Positions 1 to 8,161 of a stretch of DNA of 42,542 nt are shown here, in pieces. The translations under genes were made by a program, and so were the position numbers. The notes under the pieces are model-generated. The model saw only the letters and a program-made list of their open reading frames with translations, had not been told where the DNA came from and searched no databases. Position 1 is the first letter of the stretch. The number at the start of each line of letters is the position of its first letter. Source of the DNA: an uncultured Flavihumibacter sp. Lineage in GTDB: Bacteria > Bacteroidota > Bacteroidia > Chitinophagales > Chitinophagaceae. The DNA lies in assembly GCA_902168225.1 (NCBI GenBank), contig CABHOW010000117.1, positions 1 to 42,542 on the forward strand. Direction: 5' to 3'.

Positions 1-626
1 TTTACGAACAGAATGATATTATTCAATTAGAAACCAGATATAGGGCCAACTTCATCAATTCCTTGGGTGGATTTAAAAGCGTTACACTTATTGGTACCAA
101 AAGTGTTCAAGGGAACGACAATCTTGCCATTTTTAGCAGTTTATTTCATTTAGGTGCTAATCCGGCATTATGTGGTATCATTATTAGGCCAAATGAGGAA
201 AAACAAAATACATTGGGCAATATTGTTACAACCGGATTCTATACGATCAATCATATCGCACCCTCTTTTTTTAAAAAAGCGCACCAGTGTAGTGCTAAAT
301 ATGAAGAAGGGGTCAGTGAGTTTAAAGAAGTAGGCTTAGAACCGGAATATATGGAAGGTATAGCAGCTCCTTTTGTAAAAGAAAGTCATATTAAGTTCGG
401 GTGTGAGCTTGTTCAAAAAATTGATATTGAATGGAATGGTACTTATTTGATTATTGGAAAGATAATTAAAATAGTGGTGCCGGATGAATATATAGCTGTT
501 GATGGTTTTATAGATCTGGGAAAGGCACAAACCATTACTTGTAGTGGATTGGATAGTTATCATAGTACGCTACCACTAGCTAGATTATCCTACGCGAAAG
601 TAGATGAAGCAGTAAGAGAAATATAA
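1..626 (+). CDS. Flavin reductase family protein (5' end cut by window edge)
   Basis: The reading frame is open from base 3 to the stop at 624-626 and shows about 207 residues. The first ATG/TTG-type start (TTG at 63) is not real: the codons before it already read as the usual N-terminal stretch of this family (an NFINSLGGFKS segment), so the gene starts outside the window. The NLAIFSSLFHLGANP segment matches the FMN-binding split-barrel domain of flavin reductase-like/flavoredoxin proteins, which bind FMN and pass electrons from NAD(P)H or small redox carriers in the cytoplasm. The stop overlaps the next gene's ATG by one base (TAATG), so the two are probably co-translated. The substrate cannot be told from sequence. 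Confidence 0.85.
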   Translation, partial: YEQNDIIQLETRYRANFINSLGGFKSVTLIGTKSVQGNDNLAIFSSLFHLGANPALCGIIIRPNEEKQNTLGNIVTTGFYTINHIAPSFFKKAHQCSAKYEEGVSEFKEVGLEPEYMEGIAAPFVKESHIKFGCELVQKIDIEWNGTYLIIGKIIKIVVPDEYIAVDGFIDLGKAQTITCSGLDSYHSTLPLARLSYAKVDEAVREI

Positions 627-1348
627 TGATGCAAACATTTTTAAAATCGTATTGGAAAGATATTGTAATGGTAAATTACGAAGTGCCAAAACAGTTACTA
701 CTGCCATATTTGCCATTCGGTACTGAACTCGACGACTTTGAGGGTAAATATTATATTAGTTTGGTGGGATTTCAATTTTTAAAATCCTCCATTTTTGGAG
801 TACCTATTCCGTTTTTCGGATCTTTCGATGAAGTGAATCTCAGGTTCTATGTAAAAAGAGAAGTAGGTGAGGAGGTAAAAAGAGGAGTTGTATTTATTAG
901 TGAAATAGTGCCTTATCGAATTGTTGCTTTTTTAGCGAATACACTATATAAAGAACACTATAGCTATGCTAAAATGAGTTCAGATATTTTTATTCAAAAT
1001 ACTGAAAAAGCAATATGGTATCGTTGGCATAAAAATAAAATAGCATTCTCTATCAAAGCGGTATTTGAAAATGAAGAAACAGAAATGCTTAAAAATTCAC
1101 ATGAAGCATTCATTTATGAGCATTATTATGGCTATACTAAATTGAATGATTCCCAAACATGGGAATACAGAGTGAATCATGGATCTTGGAATACCAATAA
1201 ATTAGTTAACTATCAAATAGTTTGTGATTTCAAGTTACTATATGGCGAAACTTTTGCGTTTTTGAATGATCAAAAACCTCATTCCGTATACAATGCAGTA
1301 GGCTCAGCCGTGAGTATAGATTGGGAAATAAATAAGATCAAAGCCTAG
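626..1348 (+). CDS. DUF2071 (YqjF-like) family protein
   Basis: A 240-residue soluble protein with the general pattern of the DUF2071/YqjF family: an early VNYEVPKQLLLPYLPFGTELD segment, a conserved YYISLVGFQFL strand, and a late Y-x-W/Y-G stretch. The family has an acetoacetate-decarboxylase-like fold but no established reaction. It starts on the stop codon of the flavin reductase, with a second ATG directly behind at 629 as the alternative start. Its 3' end overlaps the convergent sterol-desaturase gene by four bases, so both tails are tightly packed. No signal peptide or membrane segment is visible. The family call is from pattern recognition; function unknown. Confidence 0.75.
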   Translation: MMQTFLKSYWKDIVMVNYEVPKQLLLPYLPFGTELDDFEGKYYISLVGFQFLKSSIFGVPIPFFGSFDEVNLRFYVKREVGEEVKRGVVFISEIVPYRIVAFLANTLYKEHYSYAKMSSDIFIQNTEKAIWYRWHKNKIAFSIKAVFENEETEMLKNSHEAFIYEHYYGYTKLNDSQTWEYRVNHGSWNTNKLVNYQIVCDFKLLYGETFAFLNDQKPHSVYNAVGSAVSIDWEINKIKA

Positions 1349-2589
1349 CGCTTTCCTTGCTTCGAAAAATAAATAGAACCTATCAAACTTGCTATTAAGT
1401 ATATGCCAACGATATAAGGAGCCGCACTCAATATCTTCCCTGCACCAAACCAATCTTTAGTAAGATAAATCAAGTAAAAGCCGGCAACCGATTTTACTAA
1501 TTCCCAGACCCATGCAGTTGGGCTACCATCCATTAACTCTGTTAAAGCATATACATATATAAAAACAAATCCGCCATAATAAAACATAGCAGGGCTACCA
1601 ACATTTGCAATATTGCCAAATAGATAGCTTATGAAAACCAATAATAGCAACATCTGTATCCATACCCATACACTAAAAACAGTTGTACTTTTCGTATCGA
1701 ACTTTTGATAGCTATAGGGGTCATTAATTTTATACACAGGAAACTGCTCAGCAACATCGGCAGGTCGCCAACCGGTTGGCATAAACCAAATCCGAAATTT
1801 ATCAGCCCAATTTTTTGTATGCCAGGCATCTTTCATCATCAAGCCCATATGCATAAAATTAATTTTTATGGGGTTCCAGGTTTGTACAGGACGGGTTATA
1901 CCATAAACGGGCTTCACTGTTGGTAATTCTTCCTGATAAGTACCAAACCATTTATCCCAGAAAATAAAAATTTGTCCGTAATTCTTATCCAAGTACTCCG
2001 GATTCAAAGCATGGTGCACACGATGATGAGAAGGTGTTACAATGATTTTTTCTAACCAGCCCATTTTATCAATATGTTGTGTATGATACCAGAACTGTGC
2101 AAATAAATGTAATGGAGCAACGATAGCAATTACGTTTGTAGGCACGCCTAACAATGCGGCAGGTAATAAAAAAATGGTGAAGACTTTTACAATGGTTGAG
2201 ATACTTTGTCTCAATGCACAAGCTAAATTAAAATCCTCACTGCTATGATGTATGATATGGCTATTCCAGAAAAAATTAATTTCATGATCTATTCTATGTA
2301 CTAAATAACCGGTGAGGTCTAAAGCAAAGAATGCGATAATAAAAACAGCTATAGAAGATTGTATGCTGAATATAGCCCAATGATTCACCATCCAATCATA
2401 ACTCAGTACGGCAATACTCAAACCCAAAACATCTTTGGTAACATTGGTTACGCCGGAACTCAGACTTGAGATCATGTCCATTGTACGAACAGTATCATTG
2501 CCTTTACGCCACCCCCACCATTTTTCAAATAGTACAAGGAGTAAAAAAATAGGCATGGCAATCAGTAAAATTTTTCCGTATGCTTCCAT
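1345..2589 (-). CDS. Sterol desaturase / fatty acid hydroxylase family membrane protein
   Basis: A 414-residue membrane protein. Hydrophobic segments lie near residues 5-21 and 75-95, with several more in the C-terminal third (about 305-325, 330-350, 365-410). The di-iron histidine clusters of the family are all present: HRIDH at 98-102, HIIHH at 111-115, H169/H172 and SHHRVHH at 187-193. Family members use a non-haem di-iron centre and O2 to hydroxylate or desaturate lipids such as sterols, carotenoids or ether lipids at the membrane. The long C-terminal membrane part after the catalytic domain resembles alkylglycerol-monooxygenase-like homologues more than the minimal enzymes. The substrate is unknown. 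The 3' end overlaps the DUF2071 gene by four bases. Confidence 0.85.
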   Translation of the reverse strand: MEAYGKILLIAMPIFLLLVLFEKWWGWRKGNDTVRTMDMISSLSSGVTNVTKDVLGLSIAVLSYDWMVNHWAIFSIQSSIAVFIIAFFALDLTGYLVHRIDHEINFFWNSHIIHHSSEDFNLACALRQSISTIVKVFTIFLLPAALLGVPTNVIAIVAPLHLFAQFWYHTQHIDKMGWLEKIIVTPSHHRVHHALNPEYLDKNYGQIFIFWDKWFGTYQEELPTVKPVYGITRPVQTWNPIKINFMHMGLMMKDAWHTKNWADKFRIWFMPTGWRPADVAEQFPVYKINDPYSYQKFDTKSTTVFSVWVWIQMLLLLVFISYLFGNIANVGSPAMFYYGGFVFIYVYALTELMDGSPTAWVWELVKSVAGFYLIYLTKDWFGAGKILSAAPYIVGIYLIASLIGSIYFSKQGKR

Positions 2590-2644
2590 GGTAATATTTA
2601 GATTTTAAAGTTAGGAATAGTTTACTTTGCTACAAATTTGAAAT

Positions 2645-3898
2645 ATGCAGGTAACCATTGCCGGAGGAGGAATTATAGGGTTAAGCAGCGCTTGGTATTT
2701 AAGCGAGCAGGGGCATAACGTGAGGGTAATCGATCAAACCGATATGCGCAATAACTGCTCCTATGGCAATGCCGGCTATGTTTGTCCGAGCCACTTTGTA
2801 CCCCTTGCCACACCGGGTATTGTAAAACAAGGCCTGAAATGGATGTGGAATTCGAAAAGCCCCTTCTATGTGCGACCCCGATTAGATATTCATTTAATTC
2901 GCTGGGGCTTACAGTTCATGAAAATTGCAACCCCCGAACACGTGGAAAAATCCGCTATTCCGTTAAGAGATATAGCCATACTCAGTAAAAAAATGTATGA
3001 GGAGTGGACACGCCTTCCCCAGTTTGCTTTTAGTTATGAACATAAAGGCTTACTGGAAATATTTCAAACCGATGCCGGGGCTGAAAAGGGCGTACATCTC
3101 TATGGAAAAGCGCAAGAATTGGAATTAAACGATACCGAATTATTGAATTATGAGCAGCTACAGGCACTAGAACCACAAACAAGACTAAATGCTAAAGGAG
3201 CTGTTTTCTTTAGATGTGATGCGCATCTTTATCCTAATAAACTCATGCAACAATTAATTGCTGCATTAGAAGCAAAGGGGGTTGAAATGATTCGGGAAGA
3301 AAAAATAATTGGTTTTGAAACCAAGAGTAAACAAATTACAAAAGTCAAAACCAATAAACAGGTTTACGATACCGATACCTTTGTGCTGGCATCCGGTTCT
3401 TGGAGTAGGGAAATGGCAGCTCAATTGAATATTCGTATTCCCTTAATGCCCGGTAGAGGCTATTCGGTAACGCTGGAGGATTCCTCTTATAAAATTAATT
3501 ATCCGGCAGTATTGGTTGAAGGAAGGGCTGCACTTACGCCGATGGATGGTAATAAAATTCGCTTTGGTGGTACGATGGAAATTACTTCTACCTCTACTCC
3601 GCCAAGGATTAATAGAGTGGAAGGCTTGTTGCAAGCTGTGAAAAAGTTTTATCCTGAATTTGATATAGCAGTACCACCCATTGAAAAAGTATGGTATGGA
3701 TTCCGACCTTGTTCTGCCGACGGTCTCCCTTATTTAGGTAAGTCACGTAAATGGGATAATCTGGTAATGGCAACTGGTCACTCTATGTTGGGATTAAGCT
3801 TGGGGGCAGGTACCGGTAAGTTGGTGAGTGAAATATTACACGAGCAACCGCTCTCCATGGATATTGCGCCGTTCAACCCAGATAGGTTCGATAGATAG
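2645..3898 (+). CDS. FAD-dependent D-amino acid dehydrogenase-like oxidoreductase
   Basis: A 417-residue DAO-family flavoprotein. The N-terminus carries the Rossmann dinucleotide motif GGGIIG at residues 7-12, followed by the DadA-type SYGNAGYVCPSHFVPLA segment. The C-terminus has the second FAD-contact region, GHSMLGLSLGAGTGKL, at about 379-394. DadA-type enzymes oxidise D-amino acids, and related enzymes oxidise D-hydroxyproline, passing electrons to the respiratory chain. No hydroxyproline-pathway genes are next to it, so the substrate is left open. A -7-like box (TTACTTTG, 2622-2629) precedes the ATG by 15 bases. It is divergent from the sterol-desaturase gene, with a 55-bp gap. Confidence 0.8.
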   Translation: MQVTIAGGGIIGLSSAWYLSEQGHNVRVIDQTDMRNNCSYGNAGYVCPSHFVPLATPGIVKQGLKWMWNSKSPFYVRPRLDIHLIRWGLQFMKIATPEHVEKSAIPLRDIAILSKKMYEEWTRLPQFAFSYEHKGLLEIFQTDAGAEKGVHLYGKAQELELNDTELLNYEQLQALEPQTRLNAKGAVFFRCDAHLYPNKLMQQLIAALEAKGVEMIREEKIIGFETKSKQITKVKTNKQVYDTDTFVLASGSWSREMAAQLNIRIPLMPGRGYSVTLEDSSYKINYPAVLVEGRAALTPMDGNKIRFGGTMEITSTSTPPRINRVEGLLQAVKKFYPEFDIAVPPIEKVWYGFRPCSADGLPYLGKSRKWDNLVMATGHSMLGLSLGAGTGKLVSEILHEQPLSMDIAPFNPDRFDR

Positions 3899-3932
3899 TA
3901 ATGGCTTTTGAAATTATGTACCTTTACACTTT

Positions 3933-5546
3933 ATGCACTGTAGTACAACTTATTTACCATACGCGGCAACGCATGCTTTCTCTTCTTTAGTAACTGATTA
4001 TTTAGCACAAGTACCTGCTATTACTGCTTTTCAACTACATGCACCTACCTATGAGGGTATTGCAGCAGCTATCGAAACCAGAAAAAAATACCTTGTTAAT
4101 CGAAAGTTATTGGTAAATGCCTTACACAAACAATATACAGGATTATCAGTATCGGATCAGGTAGCCAATAATATCGAATTATTATTAGCAGAAAATACAT
4201 TTACCATTACAACGGCTCACCAACCCAATATTTTTACCGGGCCACTTTATTTTATATATAAAATTTTACATACCGTAAAACTCAGTGAAGAGCTGAAAGA
4301 AAAATTTCCTTCCGAAAATTTTGTACCCATCTATTATATGGGTAGTGAGGATGCAGATTTAGATGAGCTGGGTTTTATTAATGCCGGGGATCAACATTTA
4401 ATTTGGGAAACCAAGCAACAGGGAGCAGTTGGCAGAATGAAGGTAGATAAGGCTTTACTTAAAATACTGGGAGACTTGGAAAGGCAGATAGCCGTACTGC
4501 CTCATGGCGAAGCGTGGATAACACTTCTAAGAAACTGCTACACAGAAGGTAAAACAATTCAGCAAGCTACTTTGGAATTGGTAAATGAATTATTGGGTAA
4601 ATATGGTATTGTAGTTGTGATTCCCGATAACGCCGAGTTGAAGTCATTATTTCGGTCTACCGTAGAGAAAGAATTGGTAGAAAAATTTTCCGAGGCAATT
4701 GTTGCAAAAACTACGGTTGAGTTAGCTAAGCATTATAAAGTACAGGCTGCTGGCAGGCCCATCAACTTATTTTATCTGATAGATGATAAGCGAGAGAGAA
4801 TTGAGGTTGAAGGAGAAAGGGATAAGAAGGAAGGTATAAGGTATAAGGTGAAAGGTTTAGGGTTGAGTTTTACACAGGAAGAAATATTGAAGGAATTGCA
4901 TGAGCACCCGGAACGGTTCAGCGCAAATGTTATTTTGCGGGGGGTATTTCAGGGCACAATATTACCTGATATTGCATTTATTGGGGGCGGGGGAGAACTG
5001 GCTTACTGGCTCGAATTAAAAGATGTTTTTGCAGCAGCCCAGGTTCCATATCCTGTGCTTATTTTGAGAAATTCTTTTGTTTTTATAGAACCGCTGGTTA
5101 ATGAACGTATTCAAAAACAACATTTAAGTGACAGTGATTTTTTTGAAACGGAATTAACACTCATCAATGCTTTGGTTACAAAAAATACAAAGCAGCAACT
5201 TCGTTTGTCTGAGCAAATAGAGCAGGTGAAATTGCAATACCAATTTATACAAATGCTCGCCGCGGGCGTAGATAAAAGTTTAGTAGAGCATGCCAAAGCA
5301 TTAGAAGTCAAAACTGTTAAGTATTTAACTGCTTTAGAGAAAAAAATATTCAGAGCTGAGAAAAGAAAATATGAAACTGATATTCAACAAATTCAATTTA
5401 TAAAAAAATCACTCTTCCCTGCAAATAGTTTGCAAGAGCGTCATCAAAATATAGCGTTATTCTATGCTAAATATGGCCCCGGTTTTATAGATAGTATTTA
5501 CAAAGCATCGAAGGGGTTGGAGCAAAAGTTTGGCATTATTAGATAG
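3933..5546 (+). CDS. bshC: Bacillithiol biosynthesis cysteine-adding enzyme BshC
   Basis: A 537-residue protein with the BshC hallmarks: TTAHQPNIFTGPLYFIYKI near residues 90-108, NFVPIYYMGSEDADLDE near 129-145, RPINLFYL near 272-279, and FIGGGGELAYWLELK near 349-363. BshC ligates cysteine to glucosaminyl-malate, the last step of bacillithiol synthesis, in the cytoplasm. A -7-like box (TACCTTTA, 3919-3926) lies six bases before the ATG. Residues 291-311 are encoded by nine 7-bp repeats (4803-4865) and make a charged, lysine/glycine-rich loop. From memory of relatives, this loop is about seven residues longer than usual. The other bsh genes are not in the window. Confidence 0.93.
   Translation: MHCSTTYLPYAATHAFSSLVTDYLAQVPAITAFQLHAPTYEGIAAAIETRKKYLVNRKLLVNALHKQYTGLSVSDQVANNIELLLAENTFTITTAHQPNIFTGPLYFIYKILHTVKLSEELKEKFPSENFVPIYYMGSEDADLDELGFINAGDQHLIWETKQQGAVGRMKVDKALLKILGDLERQIAVLPHGEAWITLLRNCYTEGKTIQQATLELVNELLGKYGIVVVIPDNAELKSLFRSTVEKELVEKFSEAIVAKTTVELAKHYKVQAAGRPINLFYLIDDKRERIEVEGERDKKEGIRYKVKGLGLSFTQEEILKELHEHPERFSANVILRGVFQGTILPDIAFIGGGGELAYWLELKDVFAAAQVPYPVLILRNSFVFIEPLVNERIQKQHLSDSDFFETELTLINALVTKNTKQQLRLSEQIEQVKLQYQFIQMLAAGVDKSLVEHAKALEVKTVKYLTALEKKIFRAEKRKYETDIQQIQFIKKSLFPANSLQERHQNIALFYAKYGPGFIDSIYKASKGLEQKFGIIR
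4803..4865. repeat. Heptad repeat array inside bshC (consensus AAGGTNN)
   Basis: Nine consecutive 7-bp units lie here, among them AAGGAGA, AAGGTAT (twice) and AAGGTGA. The outermost units are degenerate. The array is exactly 63 bp and starts on a codon boundary (codon 291), so it adds 21 codons without shifting frame. The same heptamer on the opposite strand (ACCTTTC) forms the intergenic array at 33676-33731. Confidence 0.8.
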
Positions 5547-5555
5547 TCTTCAATT

Positions 5556-5636
5556 GATACGGGATACGCGTTACGGGATACGGGTACAAAAAAACTCGCA
5601 ACTCGCAACCCGCAACTCGTAACTCATAACCCATAA
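5556..5636. repeat. Paired heptad arrays between bshC and the PBP gene
   Basis: The left arm, 5556-5583, has four units of the type GATACGG. The right arm, 5595-5636, has six units such as CTCGCAA, CCCGCAA and CTCGTAA, drifting to CTCATAA and CCCATAA. The left unit read on the other strand (CCGTATC) resembles the right unit in another phase, so the arms are roughly head to head. The arrays fill most of the 107-bp gap between two convergent genes, where they could form mRNA 3'-end structure for both. Confidence 0.75.
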
Positions 5637-5653
5637 CTATATACTTTATAAGT

Positions 5654-8077
5654 CTAATTTCCTCCAGGCTTTTTCGGAGGCGGCATTACCGCTTTAGGTT
5701 TCTCTTCCGGCTTATTATTTGCAGGAGGAGGGGTAGCAGGCTTTTTGGTATCTTTTTGATCTTTGGTATCAGCAGGTTTTTTAGGTACTGCAATGATATC
5801 TGATTCAGCGCCTATTTCTTCTGTTTTAGTATTACCGGGAATTTCATAATCATTAGAAGTACCGGTACCCATATCTTCCCCCTCACCACCTAATACCGGT
5901 GTAGTACCATTAATATAATCAATGATAATATCATTGCTCATTACATCCGGTTTTACAAAAGTTAATTTGGTATCAATACCACAGTTAGGGTCATTAGCTG
6001 CTTTGTTAAAGAAATAGGCCCAAATTGGCATTGCAGCGCGACCGCCCTCTCCATTTTTACTATCAAAATGAATAAAGCGATCATCACAACCTACCCAACC
6101 CCCGGCTAAGTATTGGGGTGTATAACCAATAAACCAGGCATCACTATTATCGTTCGTAGTACCTGTTTTTCCCGCCATCTCCATACCTGCCGGAGGGTCA
6201 TATGCCCAAATACCGGCACCTGTACCATGCGTAAGCACCCCTTGCATCATTTTAATAACCGAGTAGGAAGTTACATCGCTGATCACTTCTTTGCGTAAGG
6301 GAGAAAAAGTGGCTAATACATTTCCATTTCTGTCTTCAATACGTGTGATATACATTGGTTTTGTATTGAAACCTCTTCCAGGGAACATGCTATAACCTTG
6401 CATCATTTCATATAATGAAATTTCCGCGGCTCCTAATGCCAAAGATGGATAAGGATTTATTTTAGAAGTAAACTCGCATTTTTTAAGAAACTCCACAAAA
6501 CGTTTGGCACTATTATTAGCGGTATTATCTAATTGTTTTAATATGTATGCAGATGCGCAGTTGCGTGATTTTGCCAGGGCCAATGCCATTGGCATCGTAG
6601 TTCCCGTACAAGTTTTAGAGGTATTGGGTACCATACCATAACTTCCAAAACTTTGTTGCACATCTTCCACCATGGAATTAGGGGTGAGTCCGGCTTCTTC
6701 AATAGCTAAACTATATAATAAGGGTTTAATAGTAGAACCCACTTGTCGCTTTGTGTTAATATTGGCATGGTCGTATTTAAAAGTTTTGAAATCAATACCT
6801 CCTACCCATGCTTTTACTTGTCCGTTAAGCGGATCCATAACCATAAAACTGGCCTGCAACATTTGTCTATGATATTTGATAGAATCATAAGGAGTCATCA
6901 AAGTATCTTTATGCCTGTTTTTGTTCCAAGCGAATACCCGCATGGGTATTTTTTGGTAGAATGTTTTTTTTGTTTCTTCATCGCTGAGGCCTTCTTTCTT
7001 TAAATTTCGCCAGCGGTCGCTTTGCTTTATGGCCGATTCAAGAATATTCTCATAACCCTTCCATACCGTACCTTTCTTGATATTATCCTGCATATCTAAT
7101 AGCTTCTGCATATTGGGTATATGCTTGGCAACTGATTCTTCCGCGTATTGCTGCATACGCGGACTTATCGTAGTATAGATCTTCAACCCATCTCTGTATA
7201 AATTATAATTATCTCCGTTATTCTTCTTGTTTTCCTTACACCATTTCTTCATTTCTTCTCCTAATATCATCCTGAAATAGGGACCTAAACCTGTGCTTTC
7301 ATCTAATTTTTGAAAATTTATTTGAATTCTTTCTTTTTTTAATTTTTCTGCTTCTTTAGCGTCTAAATAATTATTACGCACCATTTGATTTAACACAGTA
7401 TTTCTTCTATCCAGCGCTAACTTAGGATTGCGTTTTGGATTGTAAAGGGTAGCCCCTTTCAGCATGGCAACCAGTACTGCTGCTTCTTCTACATTTAAAC
7501 GATCCGGCTCTTTTTGAAAGAATGTTTTAGATGCATTTCTGATACCAAAAACATTCTCACTGTAAGCAACCGTATTTAAGTAGAGTGTGATAATCTCTTC
7601 TTTGGTGAAATTTCTTTCTAGCTTTATGGCAATGATGCATTCTTTTATTTTTTGCAGCCCCCGTAGAATAAAATTTCTGGTACTCCAATTTTCCGTAAAT
7701 AAATTTTTGGCAGTTTGCATGGTAATGGTGCTGGCACCGCCATCTCTGCCTAAGAAAACAAATGCACGGGTAAGGGAACGGGCATCAATACCACTGTGTT
7801 GGTAAAATCTTTCATCTTCGGTAGCCACCAATGCATTAATGACATGTTTACTAATGTCTTTATATTGTACGTTGATACGATCTTCGATATAATATTTACC
7901 CATGAGGGTGCCATCTTCCGCATAAACCTGGCTCGCTAGGGAGGCCGTAGGATTTTCAATATCTTCCAGATCGGGCATGCTGCCTATCCATCCGAAATTG
8001 AGCATTAATAAAAGAAGAATCAGAAAAGCAAAGCCACCAAAAAATATTTTCCAGAATATACGTACCGACTTCGTCAT
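5654..8077 (-). CDS. Class A penicillin-binding protein (PBP1A-type, bifunctional)
   Basis: An 807-residue protein counted from the ATG at 8077; a TTG at 8083 would add two residues. It has a short cytoplasmic tail and one membrane anchor (about 10-32). The glycosyltransferase domain (about 50-230) carries the catalytic EDERFYQHSG near 87-96 and GASTITMQ near 114-121. The transpeptidase domain shows SxxK (STIK, about 448-451), SRN (504-506) and KTG (637-639). It polymerises lipid II and crosslinks peptidoglycan in the periplasm. The last 80 or so residues are a Pro/Lys/Asp-rich low-complexity tail. It lies upstream of no obvious partner; the PorW-like gene is 85 bp upstream on the same strand. 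Confidence 0.93.
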   Translation of the reverse strand: MTKSVRIFWKIFFGGFAFLILLLLMLNFGWIGSMPDLEDIENPTASLASQVYAEDGTLMGKYYIEDRINVQYKDISKHVINALVATEDERFYQHSGIDARSLTRAFVFLGRDGGASTITMQTAKNLFTENWSTRNFILRGLQKIKECIIAIKLERNFTKEEIITLYLNTVAYSENVFGIRNASKTFFQKEPDRLNVEEAAVLVAMLKGATLYNPKRNPKLALDRRNTVLNQMVRNNYLDAKEAEKLKKERIQINFQKLDESTGLGPYFRMILGEEMKKWCKENKKNNGDNYNLYRDGLKIYTTISPRMQQYAEESVAKHIPNMQKLLDMQDNIKKGTVWKGYENILESAIKQSDRWRNLKKEGLSDEETKKTFYQKIPMRVFAWNKNRHKDTLMTPYDSIKYHRQMLQASFMVMDPLNGQVKAWVGGIDFKTFKYDHANINTKRQVGSTIKPLLYSLAIEEAGLTPNSMVEDVQQSFGSYGMVPNTSKTCTGTTMPMALALAKSRNCASAYILKQLDNTANNSAKRFVEFLKKCEFTSKINPYPSLALGAAEISLYEMMQGYSMFPGRGFNTKPMYITRIEDRNGNVLATFSPLRKEVISDVTSYSVIKMMQGVLTHGTGAGIWAYDPPAGMEMAGKTGTTNDNSDAWFIGYTPQYLAGGWVGCDDRFIHFDSKNGEGGRAAMPIWAYFFNKAANDPNCGIDTKLTFVKPDVMSNDIIIDYINGTTPVLGGEGEDMGTGTSNDYEIPGNTKTEEIGAESDIIAVPKKPADTKDQKDTKKPATPPPANNKPEEKPKAVMPPPKKPGGN

Positions 8078-8161
8078 ATACAATAAGAATAGGTCTTTAT
8101 TAAAGTTAGTATTTAGGCGTTAAAACTAAAGAAGAGATTTGGCTTAAACGCGATTATTTGG

